A stretch of DNA of 64,000 nt from Streptomyces caeruleatus (GTDB lineage Bacteria; Actinomycetota; Actinomycetes; Streptomycetales; Streptomycetaceae), in NCBI RefSeq assembly GCF_001514235.1, contig NZ_KQ948925.1, positions 683,469-747,468 of the forward strand. The letters run 5' to 3'. A program made the translations under genes and the position numbers. Shown piece by piece: positions 1 through 17,480 of this stretch (the first letter of the stretch is position 1; the number at the start of each line of letters is the position of its first letter). The notes beneath the pieces were generated by a model. It was not told the DNA's origin, did not search any database, and worked only from the letters and a program-made list of their open reading frames with translations.

Positions 1-1072
1 AGCGCGGCTGTCCGCTCCAGGCCGCCAGCACCTCCGAGAAGGCGGTCGCCACCGCCATGGCCGGGGTCAGCCCGTGCTGGTGGGCGCGGGCGGTCAGCCG
101 CCGCTTCTCGTCCGGCGGCAGCCAGTGGTGCCGGCGGGTCACCCGCGTCGGGTCGGTGCGCTCGGCCTCGGGGACGAGCGGGAGTTCGGGGGCGCTGGGC
201 AGTCCGGGTATCCGCTGCTGCCACCACCGCTGTGCCTGGTCGCGGCTCAGCCGCCGTACGTCCGCGCGCTCGGCGAGGTACTCCGGATAGCTGGTGCGGA
301 TGGCCGGGAGCGGTGTGCCCGGGTCTTCGTACAGTTTGGCGAGGTCGGAGAGCAGCACCCGGTAGCTGAGCGCGTCGGCGGCGAGCATGTCGACGTCGAC
401 GTGCAGTCGGCTCGTGCCGTCCGGCAGCAGCGACAGCCGCACGGAGAAGACCTCACCGGCCGCGATGTCCAGGCGGGCGTGCGAGGAGGAGTGGCGGACG
501 TCCTCCAGCGCGGCCGCGGCCGCGTCGGCGTCCAGCGTGCGCAGGTCGTGAAGGACGGTCGCGGGGCCGGTGAGGTCGGGCAGGATCTGCTGGCGGCCGT
601 CGTCGGTGAAGCGGGCGCGCAGCATGCCGTGGCGGGCCGCGAGGGCCCGTACGGCCGTGTCGAGGCGGCTTGGGTCGACGCCGGTGCCGTCGAACTCGAC
701 GTAGAGGTGGGCGGCGACGGAGCCGAGGGTGGTCGCGTCGCCGCGGCCGATCCAGTACGCGTGCTGCATCACGGCCAGCGGGAACGGCTCGCGGGGTTCG
801 GGCGCGGCGGGCGGCGGGGGCGGGGTCCGTTCGGCGGCCGGGACGTGGGCCGCGAGCAGCTCCCGCCAGGCGCGCAGGGTCGGTTCCTTGGCCAGTTCGG
901 CGAAGCTGACCCGGACGCCCCGCTTGCGCCAGCCACCCGCGATCCTCATCAGGGTGATCGAGTCCAGGCCCCAGGCGATGAGGCTGTCGTCCTCGCTCGG
1001 CGCCGCCTTCGAGCCGAATGTGTCGGTGACCGAACGGAGCAGCTCGTCCGCGGTCGGGTGGTGCTGCGTCAC
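1..1072 (-). CDS. NRPS D, ArCP-heterocyclization start module (partial, 3' end off left edge)
   Basis: Start of an MbtB-like NRPS that would take salicylate from the salicyl-AMP ligase and make a phenyl-oxazoline or thiazoline. The GTG start at 1072 has a GGAGG site just upstream and lies 26 nt after the NRPS C stop. Residues 5-75 form an aryl carrier protein with the motif WGLDSI (phosphopantetheine Ser at residue 38). From about residue 95 a heterocyclization domain begins with the typical FPLAVMQHAYWIGR and carries DMLAADALS, matching the Cy signature DxxxxDxxS that replaces HHxxxDG of ordinary condensation domains. The reading frame is open to base 1, so the A domain and the rest lie outside the window. 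A Ser-derived oxazoline is more likely than Cys or Thr by analogy with related siderophores, but this cannot be read here. Confidence 0.9.
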   Translation of the reverse strand, partial: MTQHHPTADELLRSVTDTFGSKAAPSEDDSLIAWGLDSITLMRIAGGWRKRGVRVSFAELAKEPTLRAWRELLAAHVPAAERTPPPPPAAPEPREPFPLAVMQHAYWIGRGDATTLGSVAAHLYVEFDGTGVDPSRLDTAVRALAARHGMLRARFTDDGRQQILPDLTGPATVLHDLRTLDADAAAAALEDVRHSSSHARLDIAAGEVFSVRLSLLPDGTSRLHVDVDMLAADALSYRVLLSDLAKLYEDPGTPLPAIRTSYPEYLAERADVRRLSRDQAQRWWQQRIPGLPSAPELPLVPEAERTDPTRVTRRHHWLPPDEKRRLTARAHQHGLTPAMAVATAFSEVLAAWSGQPR

Positions 1073-1098
1073 CGGTTCCTCCGAAGTCGTCCGTTGGC

Positions 1099-8927
<7,829 letters not shown>

Positions 8928-8931
<4 letters not shown>

Positions 8932-11900
8932 TGGTCGCCGCCTTTCAGGAGCAGTTCTAGGGACGTGGTCCACAGCGCGGCGAGCCGTTGGATCTCCGGC
9001 TCGGGGAAGAGCCGCTGCGGCCACTGCCAGCACACCGACAGTTCGGTTCCGGTGATCACCGCGTCGACGACGAGGGCGTAGGGGGCGGGCATCTCGGGGT
9101 CGGCGCCGCTGCCCATGGCACCGGTCTCGGGTGCGCTGGTGAACACGGCGTTGTCGCGCCGCTCGCCCAGGGTCATGCGTCCCAGGTAGTTGAACTGGAT
9201 CTGGGGCTCGGCGAGTTGAGCCAGCTGTCGGCTCGCCTCCGGGTCGAGGTGGCGGAGCAGGCCGTAGCCGATGCCCTTGTCGGGCAGGGCGGCGAGCTGG
9301 TCGCGGACGCGGCGTACCTGGTCCGCTCCGGGCGGGGGACCGGGATCCAGCCGGACCGGGAAGACGCTGGTGAACCAGCCGAGGGTGCTGGAGAGGTCGG
9401 CGCCGGGGACGAGGTGCTCCTCGCGGCCGTGGCCCTCCAGGGCGATCAGTACGGAGGGGTCGGGTGCGGGTGCGCCGCGCCAGGCCGGTACGGCGAGTGC
9501 CAGGGCGGTGAGCAGCACGTCCTGGAGGGAGGCGGTGGTCGTCAGGGGTTCGGTGATGTCGGGGCCCAGGGTGGTCCAGTGCCTGCGGACGGTGGCCCGG
9601 GTGTCGTGGGCGGAGTCCAGGGGGCCGGTTCCGAGGGGTGGTTCGGGTCGGTCCAGCACGCCCTTCCAGAAGGCGAGTTCGGGCGACCGGTTCGGCGCCA
9701 GCTCATGGAGCGCCCGCGCCCACTCCCGGAAGGAGGTGCCGACGGGCGACAGGTCCCTGCGCTCCCAGGCGGCGGCCAGGTCGGCGACGAGCACGCCCCA
9801 GGACGCGGCATCCGTCACCAGGTGGTGCAGCACGACCAGGAGCCGACCCTCGCGACCGCCTCCGGCGTCGAACCACAGGAACCGCGCCATCGCCCCGGCG
9901 GCAGGGTCGAGTTCGGCGACGAGCTCGTCCATCGCCTCCGGCACGAGGGTGCCGGTCGCCGTGTGATCCAGACGCTCGGCGTCGATACGGCGTACGCAGC
10001 CGGCGGCGCTGGTCGACCCCGGGGATGCGGCGTGGAAGCGCCAGGAACCGTCGCCTGCCCGGGTGAAGGTGGAGCGCAGCAGGTCGTGCCGGTCCAGGAC
10101 GGACTGGACGGTGCGGTGCAGGCCGTCGAGGTCCATGTCGGGCGGGGTGCGCAGGAAACGGGCCTGGCTGAGGGCGCGGAAGGGGCCGTTCTGTTCGGTG
10201 AGCCAGGTCAGGACGGGGGTGAGGGGGATGTCACCGGTTCCCGCGTCGGGGTCGCTCGTGCGGCGTTCGGTGGCTTGCGCGAGGTGCTCGGTGGTGGCCG
10301 CGTGATCGGCGAGTTCCGCGAGTTCCGCGAGTTCCGCGATTGTGGGCCGCTCGAAGACGTCGCGGGGTGAGATCGCCAGCCCGGCGGCCCGTGCCTGGCT
10401 GACCAGCCGCATCGACACGATGCTGTCGCCGCCCAGCGTGAAGAAGCTGTCGTGCACGCCGACCGCGTCCAGTCCGAGCACCTCGGCGAACAGCGCGGCG
10501 AGCCGCTGCTCGACCGGGTTCCGGGGCGGCTGCGCGGCCGGCCCCGCGGAGCGGGAGGGTGGTGGGAGGGCGGCGGTGTCCAGCTTGCCGTTGAGGGTGA
10601 GCGGGAAGCCGTCCACCGGGACGAAGGCCGACGGGACCATGTAGTCGGGGAGTACGGCGGCGACGGCGCGGCGCAGTAGTTCGGCCGTCTCCTCGGCCGT
10701 GTCCTCATCCGGGGGTGCGGGCGAGGTTACGGAGGGCGCGGCGAAGATGACGTAAGCCACCAGGCGCCGTACTCCGGGCGTGTCCTCGCGGACGACGACG
10801 GCCGCGCGCTCGACCAGGTCCTGTTCCAGCAGCACCGCCTCGACCTCGCCGGGTTCGATCCGGTATCCCCTGATCTTGACCTGGTCGTCGACCCGGCCGA
10901 GGCACTCCACCAGTCCGTCCGCGGTCCAGCGGGCCACGTCGCCCGTGCGGTACATGCGGGCGCCGGGGCTGTCGGCGAAGGGGTCGGCGACGAAGCGGCT
11001 CGCGGTGGCGGCGGGTTGGCCGAGGTAGCCCCTCGCCAGGCCGGCGCCGGCCATGTACAGCTCGCCCTCGACACCGACGGGCACGGGGTTGAGGTGGCCG
11101 TCCAGGACGTAGAGGGTGCCGCCCGCCACGGGGCGGCCGATCGCCGGTCGCTCGGTGAGGGCGAGGTCGCAGTCCGCCGAGTCGACGGTGCATTCGGTGG
11201 GGCCGTAGAGGTTGTGCGCGGCGAGACCGGGGGTGGCACGCAGGGTGCGCCACAGGTCCGGGGGTACGGCCTCGCCGCCGACGCCGAGCACCTTCAGCCG
11301 GGCCCGCCAGTCGCCGCCCTGGGCGACGAGTTCGCCCAGCAGGGACGGGGAGAGCTCGATGAACTCGATGCGCTGCCGGGCGAGGAAGTCCCGCAGGGCT
11401 GTGGGGTCGCGGCGGATGTCCTCCGGGACCAGGTGGAGTTCGTGGCCGGCGAACATCCACAGCATGGGTTGCCAGGAGGCGTCGAAGGCGGTGGGCCAGG
11501 CGTGGCCTACGCGGAGGGCTCCGCCGGTGGCTGTGGAGGCCGGTTGGTGGAGGGCTTTGTTGTGGGCGGTGAAGAGGTTGGTTATGGCTCGGTGGGGGAT
11601 GACCACGGCCTTGGGGCGACCAGTGGAGCCGGAGGTGTAGATGACGTAGGCGGGGTGTTCGGGGAGGAGGGGTTGGAGCCGGTCGGTGTCCGTGAGGTTG
11701 GAGGCCGGGATGTGTTCGAGGCGCTTGCGGGTGTCGGGGGCGTCGAGGACGACGCAGCGGTCGGGTGGCAGGGCCGGCGGGCGGCTGCGGGTTGTCTGTG
11801 GCTGGTCGCGCCCACGCGGCGCAGCCGCATATGTCACAGCCCCGCGCCCCTTGAAGGGCGCCGCAGTGGACGTCGTGATGAGCGCGACGGGGCTTGCGTC

Positions 11901-13571
11901 CGCCAGCATTGCGGCGATGCGCTCCTTTGGCCATGCCGGGTCCAGGGGCAGATAGGCCGCGCCCGCCTTCTGGATGGCCAGGATCGCTGTCATGGTGTCC
12001 GGAGTGGGCGGCAGCGCGAACGCCACGATCTGTTCCGGGCCCGCACCCAACTCGACGAGTAGTCGGGCCAGTTGGTTAGCGGCGGTGTTCAGCTGGGCGA
12101 AGGTCAGGTGCCGGCCCTCCCCCACCACGGCCACGGCGTCCGGGGTTCGGGCCTCCTGGGCCTCGAACACCTCCGGCATCGTGCGGTACCACGGGGTCGG
12201 CAGCCTTTCGCCGAGGCCTCGCGTCAGCAGGGCGGCCCGCTCGCCGGGGGTGAGGACGTCCAGGGCGGCCAGGGGGGCGTCCGGGTCGGCCGGCACCGCG
12301 TGCACGAGGCGCTCGAAGCGCCCGGCCAGCTCCTCCACCGCCGTACGTTCGTAGCAGTCGGGGCGGAACTCGAAGACGACACCGAGCCGTTGCTCGGCCA
12401 GTACGGCCAGGGTCAGGGGATAGTGGGTGGCGCCCGATCCCTTGACGTCGGCGATGCGCAGCCCGGCCGAGGACTCCGCCTGGGCGACCGACGCCTCGTC
12501 GATGGGGTAGTTCTCGAAGACCAGCAGGGTGTCGAAGAGGTCACCGGTGCCCGCCAGGCGCTGGATCTCGGTGAGACCGAGGTGCTGGTGGTCCATCAGG
12601 CGGGACTGTTCGTCCTGGACGCGGCGCAGGAAGGCTCCCGCCCGCTCCGCCGGGGGTACGGTCACCCGGACCGGCACGGTGTTGATGAACAGGCCGATCA
12701 TGGACTCCACACCGGCGAGTTCCGCGGGCCTGCCGGCCACCGTCGCGCCGAAGACCACGTCGTTCCGGCCGGTCAGGCGGGCCAGGAGCAGCGCCCACAG
12801 GCCCTGTACGACCGTGTTGACCGTGACGCCCCGGCGCCTTGCGAACTCCTGTATCCGGCCCGTGAGTTCCTCCGTGAACCGCAGGGTGTGCAGCTCAGGG
12901 AGTATCGGGACCAGGCCGGCGGCCGAGGGGGACAGTACCGTCGGTGCCGCCCCGGCCAGCGCCCGGCGCCAGGCGTCGGCGGAGGTCTCGCGGTCGCGGG
13001 AGGCGAGCCAGGCCAGGAAGTCGCGGTACGGGCGTACGGCGGGCAGCGGGGGTGTGGTGCCGGGGGCGAGCTGGGCGGCGTAGAGCTGGAGGAGTTCGCG
13101 GGCGAGGAGGGGGATGGACCAGCCGTCCAGCAGGAGGTGGTGGTTGGTGAGGATCAGCAGCCAGCGGTCGGTGGCGCGGCGGAGCAATGTCAGGCGGAGA
13201 AGGGGCGGGTCGGTGAGGTCGAAGCGGGCGGTGGCGTCGGCGGCGATCAGCCGGGCCGCCTCGTCCTCGTCGGTGGCGTCCGCGTCCAACCAGTGAACCG
13301 GGACCTGTTTGAGAACGACCTGCACCGGTTCGTCCAGGTCCTCGTGGAGGAAGGCGCTGCGGAGGTTGGCGTGGCGGGCGAAGAGTTCCTCGGCGGCGGT
13401 GCGCAGCAGGGCGGGGCGCAGGGGGCCCTCGATCTCCACCAGGGACTGCATGGTGTAGACGTCCTGGGCGCTCTCGTCGAACAGGGCGTGGAACAGCAGG
13501 CCCTGCTGGAGCGGGGAGAGCGGCAGAACGTCCTCGACCAGGGAACCGTCGTCCCCGGGTGCCTTGCTCAT
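8928..13571 (-). CDS. NRPS B: C-A-PCP-E, one module with an interrupted A domain
   Basis: A 1547-residue module. The ATG at 13571 overlaps the NRPS A stop as ATGA, and an internal start farther upstream in the same frame is ignored. C (about 13-445) begins LPLSPLQQGLLFH, the form seen in DCL domains that accept a D-residue, and has HHLLLDGWS. A spans about 465-1015, PCP about 1030-1095 (GGDSI), E about 1110-1540 (HHLVTDAASW). The pocket residues I read are DAQSGGLVDK, which I cannot assign; a hydrophilic residue is plausible. Between core motifs A2 and A3, near residues 571-596, a low-complexity basic stretch is encoded by a dispersed palindromic repeat. In the PCP-E linker a 9-bp unit is repeated three times (10311-10337), giving ELAELAELA. 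The E domain predicts a D-configured residue. Confidence 0.92.
11785..11861. repeat. Dispersed palindromic repeat inside the NRPS B adenylation domain
   Basis: About 77 bp that also occur at 43859-43936, with a 25-bp identical core (11797-11821 and 43871-43895). It holds two hairpins: GCGGC/GCCGC around 11816-11828, and GCGCCC/GGGCGC at 11844-11861. Similar sequences are common between genes in Streptomyces genomes (my recollection). Here it sits inside an open reading frame and is translated as part of the A domain. The flanking coding sequence resumes normal A-domain sequence directly. Confidence 0.8.
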
Positions 13572-16500
13572 CGAGTCCTCCACCTCGCCTTGACGTTGTC
13601 GAGCTGCGACTGGCTGAGCGACACGAGCGGGGCGCCGGTCGCAGTGAACTCCTCGGGCGCCGGGGCGGCTTCGTCGGGCAGGGCGGCGGCGAGTCCGGCC
13701 GGGGTACGGTGGGTGAACACGTCCCGGGGGGACACGGTGAGTCCGGCTCTGCGGGCTCGGTCGGCCAGGCGGACCGAGACGATGCTGTCGCCGCCGCCTT
13801 CGAAGAAGTCGTCGTGGATGCCGACCCGTTCCAGCCCGAGCACCTCGGCGAACAGTCCGCACAGCACCTTCTCCGGTTCGGTGCGGGGAGGTTCGTAGGC
13901 GGACGTCTGCGTGAAGTCGGGGGCGGGCAGGGCGCGTCGGTCGAGTTTGCCGCTGGGGGTGAGCGGCAGTTCCTTGAGGATCACCACCGCCCAGGGGACG
14001 AGGTGGGCGGGGAGCCGTTCGGCCAGGGCGCGGCGCAGGGCGAGGGCGTCGAGTGCGGCGCCGGGGACCGCTACGACGTAGGCGACCAGGCGTCGTGGTG
14101 CCGGGCCGTCCTGTCCGGGTCCGCCCGTCGTGGCCACGACGGCCGCCCGGCCGACGTCCGGCAGTGTGCGGACGGCCGCCTCGATCTCGCCGGGTTCGAC
14201 CCGGAAGCCGCGGATCTTCACCTGGTCGTCGGCCCGGCCGAGGAACTCCACCGTGCCGTCGGTCCGGAGCCTGGCCAGGTCGCCGGTGCGGTAGAGGCGG
14301 CTGCCCGGGGGGCCGAAGGGATCGGCGACGAAGCGTTCGGCGGTGCGGCCGGGCCGGCCGAGGTAGCCGCGGGCCAGGCCGGCTCCGGCCAGGTACAGCT
14401 CGCCGACCGCCCCGGCGGGCGACGGGCGGAGGAACGGGTCGAGTACGTGGACGCGTGTGTGCGCGATCGGCCGCCCCAGCGGCACCGTGCCCTCACCGCC
14501 GTCGTGGACGTGGATCAGGCTGTCGCCGGCCGCCTCCGAGCAGCCGTAGAGGTTGACCAGGCGGGCCTGTGGCCAGCGGCGGGTGAGGGCGCCGGCCAGT
14601 TCGCCGGGGAGGGTCTCGCCGCTGGAGATCCAGGTGCGGACGGTGGAGAAGGCGTCCGGCGGGGCGGATTCGACGAGGGTGGTGTAGAGGCTGGGGACCG
14701 CCGTGAGGAGGGTCGCGCCGTGGCGGTCGGCCAGTGCGGCGAGGGCCTTCGGGTCGCCGGTCGTCTCGTCGTCGGCGAGCGCCACTGCCTCGCCCGCGAC
14801 GAGGGTGCCGAGCAGCTCGGTCAGCCCGTCGATGAAGCTCAGCGGGCTCTTGGAGACGCGGACACCTCCGGGGGACCCCAGCTCCCGCCCCCAGTGCAGA
14901 CGGTTGGCCAGGGCGCGCTGGGTTCCGATGACGCCCTTGGGGCGGCCGGTGGAGCCCGAGGTGAAGATGACGTATGCCGGGTGGTCGGGCGACAGGAGTG
15001 GGCGCCGGCGCTGCGGTACGGCTGCCTCCGCGTTCGGCGGGCACACCAACTCCTGCTGGATGCCCAGCTGTTGTGCGGTCGGCGCATCACAGATCACCAG
15101 TGCGGGGCGGGCGTCGTCGAGCATCAGCGCGATGCGGCCGGGCGGGTAGCCCGGGTCGAGCGGCATGCACGCGGCGCCCGCCTTCAGTACCGCGAGGAGT
15201 GCGGTGACCAGGTCGGGGCCGCGGGGCAGGGCGACGGCGACCACGGCCTCCGGTCCGGCGCCGCGTACGGTCAGCGCGGCGGCCAACCTGTCGGCGCGGG
15301 CGTCGAGTTCGGCGAAGGTCAGGGTGGTGTCGCCGTGGAGCACTGCGGGGGCGTCGGGGGTACGGGTCGCCTGGTCCTCGAAGAGGGCGCGGACCGTGGG
15401 GTGTGGGAGGGGGGCCTCGTCCGGGGTGGGGAGCTCGTCGGCCGGAGTGACGGCCAGGCGCGCGACGGGGGTCGCCGGGTTCTCGCTGAATTCCCTTATC
15501 AGCAAGTCGAGTTGCGCGGCGATGGCACTCACTGCGGCGGTGTCCAGCGCGGACGGGCGGTGGCTGAGTGTCAGGGTCAGCCGGGTGCCGGGCAGGGCGG
15601 TGAGGGTCAGGGGGTAGTGAGTGGCGTCGTGGACCGAGACGTCGGTCATGCGGAGGTCTTCGGAGCCGAGGGCCCGGGCGATGCCCGCGTCGTCGATGGG
15701 GTAGCTCTCGAAGACGAGCAGCGTGTCGAAGAGGACGGTGTGGCCGGTGGCGCGCTGGATGTCCGCGAGGCCGAGGTGGCGGTGGTCGAGGAGGGCGGAC
15801 TGCTCGGACTGGAGTCGGGTGAGCAGGTCGGCGAGGGTTTCGGCGGGGCGGAGCCGGACGCGGACCGGCAGGGTGTTGATGAAGAGGCCGACCATGGACT
15901 CGATGCCGGGGACGTCCGCGTCGCGGCCGGAGACGGTGGCGCCGAGGACGACGTCCGTGCGGCCGGTCAGGCGGCTCAGCAGGACGGCCCACAGGCCCTG
16001 GAGCACGGTGCTGACCGTCACTCCGTGGGCGCGGGCGGTGGCGGTGAGCGCCTCGGTGTCCTGCTCGGAGAGTTCCCACGCATGCCGCTCGGGCTCCTCG
16101 GCGGGCAGGTCGCGGGCCTCCGGTGCGATGAGTGACGGCTCGTCAAGTCCGGCCAGGGCGGCCTGCCATGCGCGTTCGGCGGCGGCACGGTCCTGTCGGG
16201 CCAGCCAGGCGAGGTAGTCGCGGTACGGCCGGACGCGGGGCAGGGTGTCGAGGTCGTGGCCGCCCCGGGCGTAGAGCTGGAAGAGTTCGCGCACCAGGAC
16301 GGGTGCGGACCAGCCGTCCCAGAGCAGATGGTGGGAGGAGATCACCAGGCGGTGGTCGCGCTCGTCGAACGTGACCAGCCGGAAGCGGACGAGGGGCGGC
16401 CGGGCCAGGTCGAACCGTTCGCCGCGGTCGTCGGCGAGCAGCCGCTCGAAGGCGGCCTCGCGCTCCGGTGGCGTCAGCGCGGAGAGGTCGGTGACCTGCC

Positions 16501-16765
16501 ACGGGGTCCGCACCGCCCGCCTGATCACCTGGACCGGACGCCCGGAGCGCTGGGTGCGGAACGCGGCCCGCAGGTTGGCGTGGCGGGCGAGCAGTTTGGC
16601 GACCGCCACGCTCATGAACAGCTCGTCCACCGGCCCTTCGAGGCGGAGGGTCATCTGTCCGGCGTAGACGTCGTGGCCCTGTGCGTCGTACAGCGCGTGG
16701 AAGACCATCCCCTCCTGCATCGGCGACAGGGGGAGAACGTCCTCCACGGCCGGGCGGCCGGCCAT
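13568..16765 (-). CDS. NRPS A: C-A(beta-alanine-like)-PCP
   Basis: A 1065-residue module. The ATG at 16765 shares one base with the mbtH stop (TGATG), so translation is coupled. C (about 7-440) starts LPLSPMQEGMVFH, typical of DCL domains following an epimerase, with HHLLWDGWS. A lies at about 455-960 and PCP at about 975-1040 with GGGDSI. The A4 region reads FIDGLTE, which puts the amine-binding Asp one position later than in alpha-amino-acid domains (FDxxxxE). The pocket I read is IDTSISLGDK, resembling the beta-Ala pocket of BlmIV (VDWVISLADK, from memory). With panD two genes upstream, beta-alanine is the best prediction. The protein ends with PLVSLSQSQLDNVKARW, like tails found after E domains, but has no E domain and no thioesterase. 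Confidence 0.92.
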   Translation of the reverse strand: MAGRPAVEDVLPLSPMQEGMVFHALYDAQGHDVYAGQMTLRLEGPVDELFMSVAVAKLLARHANLRAAFRTQRSGRPVQVIRRAVRTPWQVTDLSALTPPEREAAFERLLADDRGERFDLARPPLVRFRLVTFDERDHRLVISSHHLLWDGWSAPVLVRELFQLYARGGHDLDTLPRVRPYRDYLAWLARQDRAAAERAWQAALAGLDEPSLIAPEARDLPAEEPERHAWELSEQDTEALTATARAHGVTVSTVLQGLWAVLLSRLTGRTDVVLGATVSGRDADVPGIESMVGLFINTLPVRVRLRPAETLADLLTRLQSEQSALLDHRHLGLADIQRATGHTVLFDTLLVFESYPIDDAGIARALGSEDLRMTDVSVHDATHYPLTLTALPGTRLTLTLSHRPSALDTAAVSAIAAQLDLLIREFSENPATPVARLAVTPADELPTPDEAPLPHPTVRALFEDQATRTPDAPAVLHGDTTLTFAELDARADRLAAALTVRGAGPEAVVAVALPRGPDLVTALLAVLKAGAACMPLDPGYPPGRIALMLDDARPALVICDAPTAQQLGIQQELVCPPNAEAAVPQRRRPLLSPDHPAYVIFTSGSTGRPKGVIGTQRALANRLHWGRELGSPGGVRVSKSPLSFIDGLTELLGTLVAGEAVALADDETTGDPKALAALADRHGATLLTAVPSLYTTLVESAPPDAFSTVRTWISSGETLPGELAGALTRRWPQARLVNLYGCSEAAGDSLIHVHDGGEGTVPLGRPIAHTRVHVLDPFLRPSPAGAVGELYLAGAGLARGYLGRPGRTAERFVADPFGPPGSRLYRTGDLARLRTDGTVEFLGRADDQVKIRGFRVEPGEIEAAVRTLPDVGRAAVVATTGGPGQDGPAPRRLVAYVVAVPGAALDALALRRALAERLPAHLVPWAVVILKELPLTPSGKLDRRALPAPDFTQTSAYEPPRTEPEKVLCGLFAEVLGLERVGIHDDFFEGGGDSIVSVRLADRARRAGLTVSPRDVFTHRTPAGLAAALPDEAAPAPEEFTATGAPLVSLSQSQLDNVKARWRTR

Positions 16766-16983
16766 CAGCCCTCGGCCCGGCGCATGGCCTCGGCGAGGCT
16801 GCGCGGGCGCATGTCCGTCCAGTGCCGCTCGACATACTCGAGGCAGGCTTCCCGGGCGGCGGGGCCGTGCACGGACGACCAGCCGGCGGGTATCGGCGCG
16901 AAGTCCGGCCACAGGGAGTGCTGGCCCTCGTCGTTGACCAGGACACGGAAGACGCCGCTGTCGTCGTCGAAGGGGTTGGCCAT
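16765..16983 (-). CDS. MbtH-like protein
   Basis: A 72-residue MbtH-family protein, the small chaperone or activator that binds NRPS adenylation domains. It shows the usual [24 protein letters not shown] start and the conserved Trp-rich centre (PAGWSSVHG) and ERHWTDMRP. The ATG at 16983 lies 3 nt after the panD stop, and the stop overlaps the ATG of NRPS A by one base. It is expected to serve the A domains of this cluster. Confidence 0.97.
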   Translation of the reverse strand: MANPFDDDSGVFRVLVNDEGQHSLWPDFAPIPAGWSSVHGPAAREACLEYVERHWTDMRPRSLAEAMRRAEG

Positions 16984-16986
16984 GGC

Positions 16987-17442
16987 TCAGTTCCTCTCCT
17001 GCTCGCCGGACGGGCGTGGCGCGGTGGGGGTGAAGGCTCCGGTGAACTGGTCGGCCGCGCCCGGTACCGGTTCGGCGGGGTCGGCGCCGAGCGCGACGAT
17101 CCGGTTGGCCTTGTCGACGTGGACGACCCGGGGCCGGTGGGCGGCGCGCTCGGACTCGTCGAGCCCGGCGAAGGACATGATGATCACCAGATGTCCGGGG
17201 TGGACGAGATGGGCGGCGGCTCCGTTGATCCCGATGACTCCGCTGCCGCGTTCACCGGTGATGGCGTAGGTGGTGAGTCGGGCGCCGTTGTCGATGTCGA
17301 CGACCTGGACGGCTTCGCCCTCGACGATGTCGGCGGCTTCCATGAGGTCCTGATCGATCGTCAGGGATCCGACGTAGTGCAGATCGGCTTGAGTGACGGT
17401 GGCTCGGTGGATCTTGCCGTTCAGCAAGGTGCGGTGCACCAT
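16987..17442 (-). CDS. panD: Aspartate 1-decarboxylase, cluster copy
   Basis: Converts L-aspartate to beta-alanine. The 151-residue protein begins [30 protein letters not shown]. The YVGS segment is the self-cleavage site (Gly-Ser bond) that creates the pyruvoyl cofactor. It is slightly longer than usual (about 126-140) because of a Pro-rich tail. Its position as first gene of the NRPS operon, directly under an iron box, implies that it supplies beta-alanine as a siderophore building block under iron control rather than for pantothenate. That fits the beta-Ala-like pocket of NRPS A. A housekeeping copy would be expected elsewhere in the genome. Confidence 0.95.
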   Translation of the reverse strand: MVHRTLLNGKIHRATVTQADLHYVGSLTIDQDLMEAADIVEGEAVQVVDIDNGARLTTYAITGERGSGVIGINGAAAHLVHPGHLVIIMSFAGLDESERAAHRPRVVHVDKANRIVALGADPAEPVPGAADQFTGAFTPTAPRPSGEQERN

Positions 17443-17461
17443 GACCCCCTGAGGAGACTAC

Positions 17462-17480
17462 TTAGGTGAGGCTAACCTAA
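17462..17480 (-). promoter_or_regulatory. Iron box (DmdR1/DtxR-type operator) of the panD-NRPS operon
   Basis: TTAGGTGAGGCTAACCTAA, an almost perfect 19-bp match to the Streptomyces iron box. It is 19 nt upstream of the panD ATG and contains the stop codon of the preceding hydrolase gene (17472-17474), so the promoter is embedded in the end of that gene. Repression with Fe(II) is expected. Confidence 0.92.

Noticed and set aside
10311..10337. 9-bp triplicate in NRPS B as a regulatory repeat
   Set aside because: It is in frame and simply extends the ELA linker between PCP and E; no sign of another role.
13559..16135. 858-codon open frame on the plus strand opposite NRPS A
   Set aside because: Antisense shadow with Gly/Arg/Val-rich, motif-free translation.
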